In this document: positions 10,696-22,100 of the stretch, one piece after another
How the letters are laid out: every line of letters starts with the position of its first letter
How positions within the stretch are numbered: the stretch's first letter is position 1
Source of the DNA: Klebsormidium nitens
Lineage: Eukaryota > Streptophyta > Klebsormidiophyceae > Klebsormidiales > Klebsormidiaceae
NCBI GenBank assembly: GCA_000708835.1
Contig: DF236954.1
Location: 450,842-514,841, forward strand
DNA length: 64,000 nt
Direction: 5' to 3'
The notes under the pieces: generated by a model
What the model saw: the letters and a program-made list of their open reading frames with translations, nothing else
Databases searched by the model: none
Told to the model about the DNA's origin: nothing
Made by a program: the position numbers and the translations under genes

Positions 10696-13600
10696 TCAAT
10701 GATAAATACCCGTGTCTTTTTCCGCCGGCTTATTTACCCCCCACCAAATAGCTAAAATAATCACTAAAACGGAGACAAGACCGAACAGGACTTCACGCAC
10801 TGTCTTATGTACAATCTTCATTGGCGGCACCGGATACTTCCCTTCCTGCAGACGAGGCGAAGCAGAATTTTCAGGACCCCATGCGGAGGGGGAGTAGGCA
10901 ATTGAGCCACGCACGTTGTTGAAGCGTGGTTGAACCAACAAAATCTGACTTGTCAAGTAAAGGGAGAGCGTACGAACCAAACGAATTCAAAAATCAAGTG
11001 TCATCTGTAACGGACCCAACTTGAATCTCTGGGAAACGCATGGTCGAGACGAACGAAAGGAAACCGGATCCTTTCGGAGCACAATTGCGCTTCCCAAAGT
11101 ACTCCCTCACAAGGTTTGCGCAAACGCCGTTGCGCAATCCTACCTCAACCTTCTTCTGCACATCTGTTTAAGCACACCTGTCTTGACATTTCTCCGATCC
11201 TCGTGACAAAGGTCTTACGATACCCAGCCAGCCTTGAACCAAAGAACCTCATCCTTTGTAAAGTTGCAGCTAAATATCGAGCATGTGAAGATCGACGGCG
11301 CACCTTGTTTTTGATCGTCTCGTCGGCCCCTAGCTGTACGAGAAGATTGTACGTCCCGTTGCCCCAGTGATGCACCCCCGCCAAGTGAAGCGCCGTGTTC
11401 CCGTCCTGCGCCGTAGAAACAGCAAGTTAGTATCCCCTCCGTCTGGTGCTCTCAAAGTCCGTGACTTGGAGGACGCCGTTTCAGGGAGGGAACAGCGAAT
11501 GATCCTTCACGTGCAGGACCTCAAAGTCACATGCTGTGAAGGATGGTGAGAGGTCAGTGTAACGCAGTCTGGAACCTTCCGCACTTCCAGCGTTTCTCAA
11601 AAACGTACAGGCGAGGTTTCTGTAGAGCATGCTTGAAAAACGGACGCGTGATCATCTCTCCAACCCCGCTCGTTTCATTAAGGGGTACTCAACCAAGCGC
11701 TGGGCAGGTGCGGCTCTGCAAGATTTCCCTCAGAGCAGGAGCGCTTACGCCTCCGCTATTTGCAGCATCTTCGGAGGCTCGCAAAGCAATTGAGGTGCCT
11801 CATGTAGGTTTTGAGATCCAATCGACGTTCGCTTCATTGGCTGCTCCAGCCAAGGATCCCAATAGGCATCCCAATAGATCCCAAAATCAAAACCTGGAAA
11901 GCTGAAGAGCCAAGAGCGAAGCGGTCCGATTCGACCTCTGACATCGTCCACCAAAGACGAGGTCTGCTCAGTTTAGCATGATACCTTGAGACCGGAACTC
12001 TCGTACCTTGACGCCCAACAATAAAATCCAAAGAGGGTGAGCGAAGCGTTCCCAGGCAGCCCTCACCTCGTCTGGAAACCGAGGTCCGCTCTTCCAATCG
12101 GAATAGGTAGTCGAGACCCAAATCGTCAAAGCAAAAATCTGGAGATAAAAGATCGGCCCAGCAGAGCATTCCGGACGACCCCTCACCTCGTCCGGAAAGC
12201 CGAGGTCCGCTCTTCCAAGCGTGATACTGGACAACCTCGAGACCGACACGTCAAACAATAAAGCCCAAACATTAAAGGGGCCAAAGGCAGCTTCCGGGCG
12301 GCTTCTCACCTCGTCCGTGAAGTCGAGGTCTGATCTTCCAAGCGTGAGACTTCCATACCAGAACCTTCAAATCTTGAATCCCAAAACGGATAAAGAGGCC
12401 CATCAAAGCAATTCCAAGCGACCACTCCCCTCGTCCTTTGAAGTCTGCCGTCGGCTCTTCCAAGCCTAACGTTCCACAACCTCGCGTTCTGGAACCGTGA
12501 AGTATAAGCCCAGAACCCTGACCCCTCGAGACAGCCAGCAAGCGTCCCAGGGGGATCCCCTCACCTCGTCCGTGAAGTCGAGGTCCGCTCGGTGAATCGC
12601 GCACCGTTTTTTCTTGCACGCGTGGCACTTGGGGTCACTGAGAGAGGCCAAGTATTCGATGACGTGGTCGTATCGCTCAAAGACGGCGCCGAACACCGGG
12701 ATTTGCCGGCTCTGTGAGGGGTTGAGAGAGGTGACGTGAGCAGGTAAGAGATCGACGTTTGGGACCCGGCGACACATTCTTAGGCGCTTTTAAGCCAGTG
12801 GGATTGACAGTTGCGTGAAAGAGTAAGAATGGCAAGGAGCAACTAGGAGAGCGACACTTTGGATTACGTATAGTTTACGGACCGTAGAACTGGCCGCAGA
12901 GATTTAACACCAGAATATCTACGGGGACTGCCAGCTCTGCCGGGGGGCAGGGCTAAGACCTGTGGAATGTTTGCCACGCAGCACTAGCATCCACTGAAAG
13001 CCCCAGATACTCATCATACTGGCAAAACGGATGGAGGGAGAGCATGGATTCCGAGCCGAAATTAGTGATCCCTCCTGAGTATAACCCTCTACGTTCGGCG
13101 GTCTAGGTTGAATGAAACCACCAAACTTGACCGTCAATCACATGGGTTTTGGTTGAAGGGAATAACCAGGGAGTCCACCGGGAGTCCCTGTTCTCCTTCC
13201 ATCTGTTCGAGCAGCAGCGGTTCAACAAACAAGGTTTCCGCCGTATTCAGGCAAGAAGTTTGTCTCGGCCTGGCGACCTGATTGTCCCACTTTTCACCTT
13301 GCGCATCTTGTTTGTGCGAAAAAGATACTTAACACTCCCTCAAAGACGTGGCCGAACCTTGTACCTCGTTGGACTTCACCGCAAAAGAACGTGCTTGCAT
13401 TGCGCAAGTGGAAAGCTGACGCCACAAATTCTCCACAAAAACCGCTGGCGCCAATATGTGACTGCATAATCTTCGAAGACAAAGGCCCAGGAAGGATCCA
13501 CTCACATCGTTCACTGCGTTCACTTCCGCTCCGTGCTCTACCAACAGCTGGCTCATCCGTTTGCTCCCCTTCACAGTCGCGTAATGCAGCGGCGTATTCC

Positions 13601-14919
13601 CCTCAAAGTTTCTGCAGTTTGGGTCGTTGATCTTCTCCTTCAGAATGTACTCAGCTACCTCAAAGCTGAGCTTTTGGACTGCCCAATGCAGCGGCAACGT
13701 GCCTCGTTCTCCATCCTGCGAGTGTGAAGGAGCCCCAGTGTGAACACTCTGGTTGGAGCTAGCATTTTAGAGGCACACAGTACATCTCTAACGATTGCAT
13801 TTAGAGTCAAATGTTGGATTTTTTTTCCGGGGCTTGAACATACTTCGAGTTCCGAAGACCCTCGCTTGGTCTGTGCCCACTAGGAGTTTGTCTTTCTGCC
13901 TCTTGTCAGAGGCCCTTGGTCAGATGAGTGAAGTGCAGAAAAGAGAGGACTTTTGCTTATGTGCGTCGATCAACCAAAGCCCAACCAGCCAATGTGTATT
14001 TCAGTAGAGAGGGTGGGATGAGTACAACGTCATAGAATGTTTGGAGGGCTCAACATTTCACACATCTTCAACCGTGTTGAACTTATGTCCTCTTTTGTTG
14101 GCCATGAACATTGTAATAGAGTGCGCTCTTCAGAATAAGGGTTTGCTTGAATTAGGGTTTGACCCTTCGGCGGAACTCGGACAAAGAATGAGTTTCCAAT
14201 CCATGTCACCCCACAGCGGCTCAGGTCTTGACCTCTCTACTGCCAGACGACCATCTTGAATGCCATTCCAGCCCTCCCCTTCTTGGGGCTGCCTGTGTCT
14301 TTCTGGTGAAATTCAAACAGCTCAAAGCCCGTGGTAAGACTTTCCGCATCTAACTTAAGTTTGACGACGATCCAACATTTTCTGGAGTTGTCCCGGAAGG
14401 TGACGACCCCACCTAAGCCATCAGACAGATCTAAGCGATAACTTTCTTTCATCACTGGGACCTCCTCCTTCTTTCCAACATTCCGAGTAGCATCGGCTTT
14501 CTCCTTCTGCCAATGCGCAGAAAGAACTTACAAGAGAGAAGAGAGTTCACAACATTGCTCGGAGCTCTTATACAAATAACGCTTTAGTAGGAAGCGCACT
14601 TTAGATCCAGGTGAGAGAAGGTCAAAGTAGCAAATGCAGACGACAGATCCTAGTTGAAAGGTCACAACGGGGTTTTGAATAGTTGCACATGTGCACATGG
14701 GACCTCAGAAATAACATAGGTCAACCACTTATCAAAGGCACTTGCAAATGTGGTGGTAACTTGACTAACCTTCTGGTTTGGGTCCAGACCAACTTTCAGC
14801 GCCTCCTTGAAAAGGTTTAGATCGCCCCTTTCCGCTGCAATATGCGGAACCAGGAGGTTCTCATCCACGCCAGGACTTATACCCCACTGCTTCAGCAGCT
14901 CGGTCCTGATCGTGTCCAT
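10696..14919 (-). CDS. Ankyrin-repeat protein with C-terminal membrane anchor, five exons
   Basis: Exons 14919-14770, 13715-13506, 12711-12565, 11405-11304 and 10845-10696 all join in phase 0 to give 252 residues. Ankyrin repeats are evident: LLVPHIAAERGDLNLFKEAL at residues 20-40, LPLHWAVQ and NTPLHYATVKGSKRMSQLLV across exon 2, and NTALHLAGVHHWGNGTYNLL in exon 4. Splicing exon 1 straight to exon 2 recreates the canonical D-P-N-x-K-D-G repeat border. Exon 3 holds a cysteine-rich loop (DPKCHACKKKRCAIH) that may bind metal. The last exon encodes a basic stretch, then the hydrophobic segment VLFGLVSVLVIILAIWWGV, then about ten polar residues, as in tail-anchored proteins, so I infer a cytosolic ankyrin domain tethered to an organelle membrane. 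Partners are unknown. Intron 3 holds a striking tandem array. Confidence 0.75.
11936..12475 (-). repeat. Tandem array of exon 3 donor copies in ankyrin intron 3, ~122-bp period
   Basis: The 3' end of exon 3 (LDFTDE followed by GTGAGG, at 12560-12600) is repeated in decayed form at about 12425, 12303, 12181, 12060 and 11937, spacings of roughly 120-136 bp. Each unit on the plus strand carries a CACCTCGTC...GAGGTCNGCTCTTCCAA core followed by similar intron sequence, so the unit spans the exon tail, donor and intron start. Several copies keep an intact GTGAG donor. Confidence 0.9.
14237..14506 (-). CDS. Possible alternative terminal exon in ankyrin gene intron 1
   Basis: An 89-codon open frame follows a GCAG acceptor at 14507 in the phase that would extend ankyrin exon 1, and it ends at TAG 14237-14239. 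It reads KEKADATRNVGKKEEVPV, then LDLSDGLGGVVTFRDNSRKC and LTTGFELFEFHQKD, which looks more protein-like than chance intron sequence. I recognise no family. It could be a poison exon, an alternative C-terminus, an exon of another gene, or noise. Skipping it gives a perfect ankyrin junction, so I treat the skipped form as the main transcript. Confidence 0.35.
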   Translation of the reverse strand, partial: KEKADATRNVGKKEEVPVMKESYRLDLSDGLGGVVTFRDNSRKCWIVVKLKLDAESLTTGFELFEFHQKDTGSPKKGRAGMAFKMVVWQ

Positions 14920-16836
14920 TTCCAGTTGCTGATGTCAGCAAGAGCTCGCCCTTGACCACCTTCCAGGAGCTTATTTTCAGTCGTTGGACCAAATGCAGAA
15001 CCGGAGTCAGAAACTCTCTTCTTTGAACGATCTCTCGGAGCTCGCTACTAGTACCAAAGTCGCCCAATCTGACTGGTAAGAACGAGCTGCAGTGAATGTC
15101 TCTGGAACGAATGCTGAGAGTCAGTACTTCGAGATCCCGCTCAGCAGCGCAGATGAACCTTGAATCTGTTGGCACCAACTTTTTGGACTATGTGCAAATG
15201 CTGCTGCCTTTTACTATGCAACAAGACGTGCGGCCAACTGGGTGAGCTAAGTATGTACGGTAGAAGCAATTTGTTTGAAGACTGACATCAAACTCGCTTG
15301 CTTTACGTACCTACCTTTATCATTGATGATTGAGTTGAACCCAGAGCACGAGCTAGCTAGGCTCTAGCCCATCCTCGCAGAAATGAAAGTGCCAAGTGGC
15401 CTCATGAGTTGTGCTAGTCAAATGTCAGGGCGACTGCGACGTCAAGACTCTGATCGATCAAGAGGGAGTGCGCTTTTTGGCCACAGGGTTACCACGTGTA
15501 CCACATGTCATTCGCCAGCCGTCGGATCGGAATAACTGGTTTGCGAATCGTCCGATATTGGCTCTTGCGATGTCATGTGAACCAGAAAGCCAGCGGCACG
15601 CATGGAGTACCCAGGTCTACACCATACCTATACCTAGTACTACTGTGGTACGCGTACTCAGACATTATGATCCATGTCATGAGGACAACCTTGTATATTA
15701 CCAAACATCAAGGACAAAACTCTCAGTAGGTATTCTATCCGAACTTGGCATAGTACTCCAGCCTGGTGTCGGCTGGGTATGTGAGTCTTTCAACAGCTTC
15801 CGTTCCTAACAGCACTGTCAGCAGTACGGATCAAGCAGATTGATCACAAAGCTTGTATGCTGATTAGTACGACCAATCAGGAGGCTCGGATGAGGCTTCG
15901 AAAGGGCTTTGAAGCAAAATCCTGCTTCCGACAAAATCCTGAGATGTGCTCGTTACGTGGCCCTGAATCCATGGTCGATCAATCTCAGAACATATACGCG
16001 ACCGTGTTGACTGCGAATCTGAGGATCTCGCTTTGCAATGTGTAGATGCATTGCATATGGCATCATGTTGCGGCAAGTTCCAAAGTTTCTTTTCGGCCGT
16101 GTTGACCTCTTTGACTTCGAACGCATCCACTGTAACGCTGTTTGACCCAATGCAAGCTTCCGAACCCCTGGCTAGAACATCAAGCGCTGCGCATCTGAAG
16201 AGTGCATTGAAAGCGATTGTGGATGTGTTGAGAAATGGTACTTAGTAGTATGTGCAGTGCATGGCTTTCTCACCAAAGCAATCTATACCAAGACGATAAT
16301 CTGCATCATCAAAAACTCTGCGATGCTCGAGCTAGTAGTGACACCTCGCGATGCTCAAGGACCGGCACCGCCATACATACAAGTCCTTCCCACGAAGGAA
16401 GTGTAAACTCGAAGACGCAACGACGCCAATCGGCTGCTCCAAGCTTAGCGGCGCGGCCTGCGAGACGTTGTCAAGCGTGGACGCTTGAACCCCAGAGCAA
16501 GCGCCGTGAGAGCGGTCTGATCCTAGCAACATATCCACCAGCTAAACGTCTAGCATCAATAAAGTTGTCCTTTTCCATTTGCTGTTCTCTCGCATATAAC
16601 TAGCTTTTCTCAGCAGCACGCGCCAAGGAAAAGATTCGTTTCACCGGGCCGAGACCTGCGTTTCCTTGTGGCCGTCGAAACTGCATCCGAACGCTTTATC
16701 GCATTCCAACCTTCTCGTGGCTCAAAGCAGCATTATGACGTCAGAACCCCCACAACAAGCACAACCACCCCACTTAAGAATCAAGTCTGCACCCATTTCT
16801 GTTAATTGGTCCCAGCGCCGGGGATCCCTTTCTTGA
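14920..16836. other. Intergenic between divergent genes, nothing firm
   Basis: This is the upstream region of the ankyrin gene (minus) and of the 16837 gene (plus), nearly 2 kb. Open frames at 14861-15178 (minus) and 15411-15809 (plus) show no domain, no splice partners and no recognisable conservation, so I do not call them genes. Confidence 0.45.
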
Positions 16837-17971
16837 ATGGCCTTCGGCAGCCTCCAGTCGCACTGCCACACCGCCACCGCACTGCTCAAACGGAACCTCG
16901 TCACAATGGAGTGCCCCCGTGGGGCGGGTTCTAGAACCGGGTCGCTGCTCGGAGAGAACGCGCACGAGCTTCTGAGCCGGAGTCAGGAGTTGAGCTGCAA
17001 TGGGGGGGCGATGCACCAGGCGGCGAAAGGCCTTGCAGACGTGGGGGCTGCCGGGGCGAAGGTGAGGATCGTTGGGTTACTGCGGAGGTGTCGGGTAAAA
17101 CGGGGCCTCCTTTCTGGCATGGATTGAGGAAAGTGGTGAAGCGGCAGAATTCACCTAGGTGGGAAGTTATTTGAAACGTAGTAGTGGCGCTTTGCTGAGG
17201 TGAACCGTGAAAGACCGTTTCCTGAGACAGTCCTTGTCTTCATTACGGTCATTATGGCGATGTTGCGACGGGCCCAAAAGAATGTTTGCAGCACTTTTTC
17301 AGAGCATTTGCTCTACAAGCGAGGACTCTTTAGTTCCAGCTGGATCTGCAGATCAGTCCAGGAAATAGTTTCACGGTTCTTGGCAGAGAGACTTTCCACT
17401 TCGTCGACAAGATAAGTTTCCTTGCTGAAGTGGGAAGTCGATGTTGTTCACGGCCATGAGTGGCTGATTGACCGTGGTCTGTTGAAGTCGTAGTTTCATC
17501 GAAAACAGTCCAAAAATACTCCAGCTTGACTGTGAGTCTCACGATCAGTATCTCTTCGAAGCGAGAGAGGAAAGCGCACCTTACGGGGCTTTTAATACAG
17601 CTTGGAATGCTGACCGTTTTCTTGACCGTGTTGATCACCGTTCTCGGCCAGTTGGCAACAATCAGCTGGCCTCTGATTCAAGAAAGGTTTTGAGCTTCGG
17701 GCTGACATCAACGGTTCCACCCCTTAATCTTGCTGCCTACCTAATCGCTGGAATTCTTGTTCTTGAGTCCGCTGATAAGCGATGTCCTTTTGGTTCTTAG
17801 GGCGGTTCCGGCCCCCAGAGCGGAAGCCTGGCCGGAGAGAGCATCCAGATGGTGCTCGAATGGACCCTGCCCCGGGACGCCTATAACGTGCTCCGCTCGT
17901 TCCGCTTCCGGAATGACGACATCAAGATGGTATTCGCGGCGCAGACGGCAGTAGGGGGCGCTTTCGACTGA
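16837..17971 (+). CDS. Unrecognised two-exon gene, 131 residues
   Basis: Exon 1 is 16837-17061, starting at an ATG directly preceded by an in-frame TGA. Exon 2 is 17801-17971. The junction is AAG|GTGAGG ... TTCTTAG|GGC, phase 0. The product begins MAFGSLQSHCHTATALL, has a polar middle with SRSQELSCNGGAMHQAAKG, a Gly/Ser linker across the junction, and a charged C-terminus (LPRDAYNVLRSFRFRND, ending TAVGGAFD). No signal peptide or membrane segment is seen. I do not recognise a family. Codon choice and clean splice sites suggest a real small protein, possibly an adaptor subunit with a helical N-terminal half. The 739-bp intron shows no obvious exon-edge copies. Confidence 0.55.
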
Positions 17972-19163
17972 TCATATCTAAATGCAAGAGCTCATACTGG
18001 CCGCATCGGCATGGCACGCAAGCCCATGAGTAAAATGGAACCGGGGCGGAATCATTCCGGCCAGCCGGCCGGGTTTGCATCAGTAGGCGATCGATTGCAG
18101 ACGGGCAGAGATCAACTATATGCGACGGTGTGACATTAGGTCTTCAAGTGAGTCTTTAGCATCATTCCGTACAGGCAGATCGATTGATAGAAGCGGCAGC
18201 TCCAAACCAGTGTGCGGGCCCAATGTAGCGCCGTGACTGAGCCCCATCCAAGCAAGTGCATGCACGTGAGAATCAAGTACAATATGTCGAACACATGTAC
18301 AATACTCGATCATGCATGCCATCGTGCATGTGGGGCCCGCCCGTCACTGTCTTTTTGATTCGGAAGATCATCTCCGCGCCAGTGTAACGTAGTTGCTAGC
18401 CTTGATGCATCACTACGTTAGAATGCAAGCCAGATTTTGGGAGTCACTGCATATTTGGTGAGCCCTTCTCGACGGTGCCATGCAGGATTGTGATCGGATG
18501 ACTTACGTTGCTTTTAAACGTCAAAAACAATTGCATCAATCGATCTTTGAAGAGAGCGCGCGGCATGCATGGATCAGATTGTGACGGTGCCATGCGGATT
18601 ACCTCTAGGTACTCCAGGCTGTCCAGTCGCCCACGCAACCGTCATGACGGCGAACCAACTAACAGATCAAGGTCACTGTGGCAGAATTTTTTTGGTAATG
18701 ATCCGGCCTCAGACAGGAGTTAAACCGGAGCTTGAAGGTCCAGACTTCCTTGCAGACTTTGTTTGTAAGTCATACTTTAGCTAGGCTTTTTGCTAAAACT
18801 TCGACTCTTCGTTGCTCTTTACTTTTTGAAGTTCCGCTGACTTGGCAGTTTTTGCGCAGAAGGTCAACCAGGCTCTCAAATTGCTACACACAAATTCATC
18901 GGACTTAGACGGTCCGGTCCAATTTGACATATTCGAAACCGATCCATGCTGCCCCAAGTTGCCGGGCCATACGATCCCAAAGCCCCATCTTATATGCACG
19001 CCTAAACTCACAGCCATGCGGTTCCCTACCATTCTTCCCACTTTTACTCAAAAGCAGACACGAAGCGTTTCGTTGGATATGACATCTCCCGTCCATCCTA
19101 AGATTCCCTGCCTACACGACCCCCTACTTCAGCCTCTTCTGCTCCCCCCCTCCCAATTCCCGC
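17972..19163. other. Intergenic between convergent 3' ends
   Basis: This holds the 3' flanks of the 16837 gene and of the MBD-like gene. No supported coding region. GACGGTGCCATGC occurs twice, on opposite contexts, near 18470 and 18580; I attach no function to it. Confidence 0.45.
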
Positions 19164-22100
19164 CTACACGACCCCCTGTTTCAGCAACTGCTGCAGCTTG
19201 CTCTTCTCCTTCTCCACGCGATTCGCCTGGGCCTTGTAGTTGACGAACGCCTTGCGGGCCTCGGCCTCCATCTGGTTGACCCGCTCTAGTTCCGCCTCCA
19301 TCAGCCCCTTCTGCTCCTCCAGGCACTTGCTCAGGTCCTCAAACTCCTTGCCGCTCTTCTCACGCTCGGCTGCACATATACATCACGGGTTTGGACTTCG
19401 TGCTTCAGCGCTTCAACGTCACAGATAAGTCAGACCATACGGGAATTTGCTCCCTTCTGACCCTCTGAAACTTGGTGCCGCTGCACTTTGTTGGTGAAGG
19501 CCATTTGACCTGGTAGTTCTTATTGATATTTGGATGTAGAGGATACTGTGTTTTCAGGGTTTTGCTCAGCTCCTCAAACCTCCCAACCGCTGCGTTTCCG
19601 CCTGGCGCCACATTCAGTCCAAATTTGAAAGAGACCTGCAACCTCTGGTTTAAATCACCACTCACTTGGATCTGATTTTCGAACACCATGCGCCCCAGCT
19701 TGACGTAGACCTCGACCTTCAATTTCGACTTTACTTCGAAGGTTTCGTGCTACTGACAGAAATGAGAAGAAAAGGCCGAGCTCAGTCAGCAGCCCCACCT
19801 TGAGATACTGTACAAGCTCACCTTGAATATGGTCGACCTTGCGCCGCAGCTTCACGTAGACCCGCTGTCGAGAACCCTTGGCCACCAGAACGTCAGTCTT
19901 TAGGATTGAAAAACTTCCTTCTCTGTTCCATTACCTTGTCGGCTCACCTTGGATCTGGCCCTCGGGATTGCGCCCGAGGTTGATGCAGACCCTCTGCGGA
20001 GAACCAATGGCCTCCAAACTCTTAGTTCTCACAATTTCTCAAAACTCTGCAGGCTCACCTCGAATCTGGTCCTCGGAAGTCTTGCGCCCAAGCTCGATGT
20101 AGACCCTCTGCGGAGAACCAATGGCCACCAAACTCCCACTTCTTACGACTAAAAACTTCTCAAAATTTTGCAGGCTCACCTTGGATCTGGTCCTCCGGGA
20201 TCTTGCGCCCCAGCTTGACGTACACCTCCACCTTGCGCTTCAGCTGCTCCACGTTCATTCTGCGCGCCTCGTTCAGCTCGCGCAGGGAGTCCTGCCACTC
20301 GGCCTGCTTCGCCTCGCGCGCCGTCTGCACCGTGCCGCCGAACGACGTCTCCCACGGGGACTTGGGCTTAGCCAGCTCTTCAGCCGCAGTGTCGGGAATG
20401 CCGATCAGGGCTGCAAAAAGAAGAGAGCGGCTATGAGCTCAGTCCAGATTTAGAGGGAATCGGGTCTTTTGAAGTTCAGGTCTCGATTTCATTCAAACCC
20501 CATTGAAACCCCCTTTGCAGTGTCTCATTTCCGAGGCGACCTGGGCTTGGCCAGCTCGTCGGCCGCAGGGTTGGGGAGCCCGATCAGCGCTGCAGAGGGA
20601 AAGAAAGGGTCAAGACTCAAAGTAGAGAGTTCTTAGAAACTACTGACTACCTTATTCTTGCAAAATTTGTACCGGGCGGCCGAAGGACGCCTCTCATGGC
20701 GACTTGGGCTTGGCCAGCTCCTCGGCCGCAGTGTCGGGGAGGGGAATCAGAGCTGCGGAGGCAAAATCAAGCGTCGAAACTCAAAATTGATGAATTATAG
20801 ATAACTATTGACTCTCTATTAGATTCCCGCGCCCTCTGCACTGCGCAAACAAACGACGCCTCCCACGGCGACCCGGATCTGGCAGCTCCTCGGCTGCAAG
20901 GAGAGGGCAAACAGGTCTGTGGAGACAATCTCAAGACTCAAATCTCCGCTTCCTCAAGCTTTGGTTATCAAAGTTTGTCATGAATTTGGTGACGTCATAG
21001 GTCTTCTCTCCTAGTCGTCAGGGCGTCCAGCTTTGCGCTGCGCTGTGTATAGAGCGGCCCGACTATTAGAGACGAGCGACTCTAGTGATTAGCCACTGGT
21101 TGCGAGAAAGAACGTTCTGACCGACGTCAACACCCCCGCCTGACAAGTGGCAAAGCAAGGCAACTCGAGCTAGCGGAAACACCCCGCTTCAATGAGCACA
21201 TCAGAGCAGAAGTTTCCTCCTCCCGGGCCACAGCACCAAGTTCGTTGCAAAGCACAACCGAGCGTTGGTGCTCAAGCTTCCCTACATGAAAGACTGCAGA
21301 TCTAAAGAAGAGAGGCCGAGCAGAACTAGAGAAGGGCGAGCGAAGGGGCTACATGAGAGACTGCAGATCTAAAGTAAAGAGGCCGAGCAGAACTAGAGAA
21401 GGGCGAGCGGAGGGGGCGGTCCGACCTTCGAGCGCCTGGATGTCGCGCACCGCCGTCTCGTACGCTTGCTGCAGCTTCGTCTTTTCCTCCTCGATCTTCT
21501 TGCGCTGCGCCTCCTGCTCCTCTTTGCGCCGGGCCACCAGGTGCTCTAGAGCTTCCTTGTGGGCCCTGCACCACAAGACAGAAAGCAGGAACTTTTAGAG
21601 GTCTCAAAGTTGTAGTGGTAGCTGGAGGCAGTCGTTTTTCCGTTTTTTGGAGCTTGGCACCAGCTAGAGCTTCACCGAGGGACTGGCAATCCAGATAGTA
21701 GAGCCAGGATTTTGAACGGTTTCAGAGGTTCATGAGGATCCGAAGATAGCCCTCTTCCCGGTCGAAGGTCTGGCACCAGCTAGAGCTTCCTTGTGAGCCC
21801 TGTACCAGAGAGAGGACAGCAGGAACTTTTAGAGGTTCGGCAGAATAAGTACTCAGGGACAGCCTTGATGAACTGGCTTTTGGCGCAGCTAAAGCTTACT
21901 TGTCGGCCTGCACCGCAGATGGTACGGCGAAAAGCTTCACATGTCTCAAAGATGCAAAGATGAGCAGGAGGCACGCTTAAGATACAATCTGGGCCTTGGA
22001 ATCCGCTGGAGCTCCCCCGTGAACCCTGCACCGGAGGTGAGATGGCGGGATTTTTGAGAGGATGGGCATGGGTGATTGCTATTGGTGGTTTGGCACCTTT

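Noticed and set aside
14861-15178. 105-codon open frame upstream of the ankyrin gene
   Set aside because: Different frame from the ankyrin start, no domain, and no convincing splice partner.
15411-15809. 132-codon plus-strand open frame
   Set aside because: No recognisable domain, composition like intergenic DNA, and no splice sites tying it to other exons.
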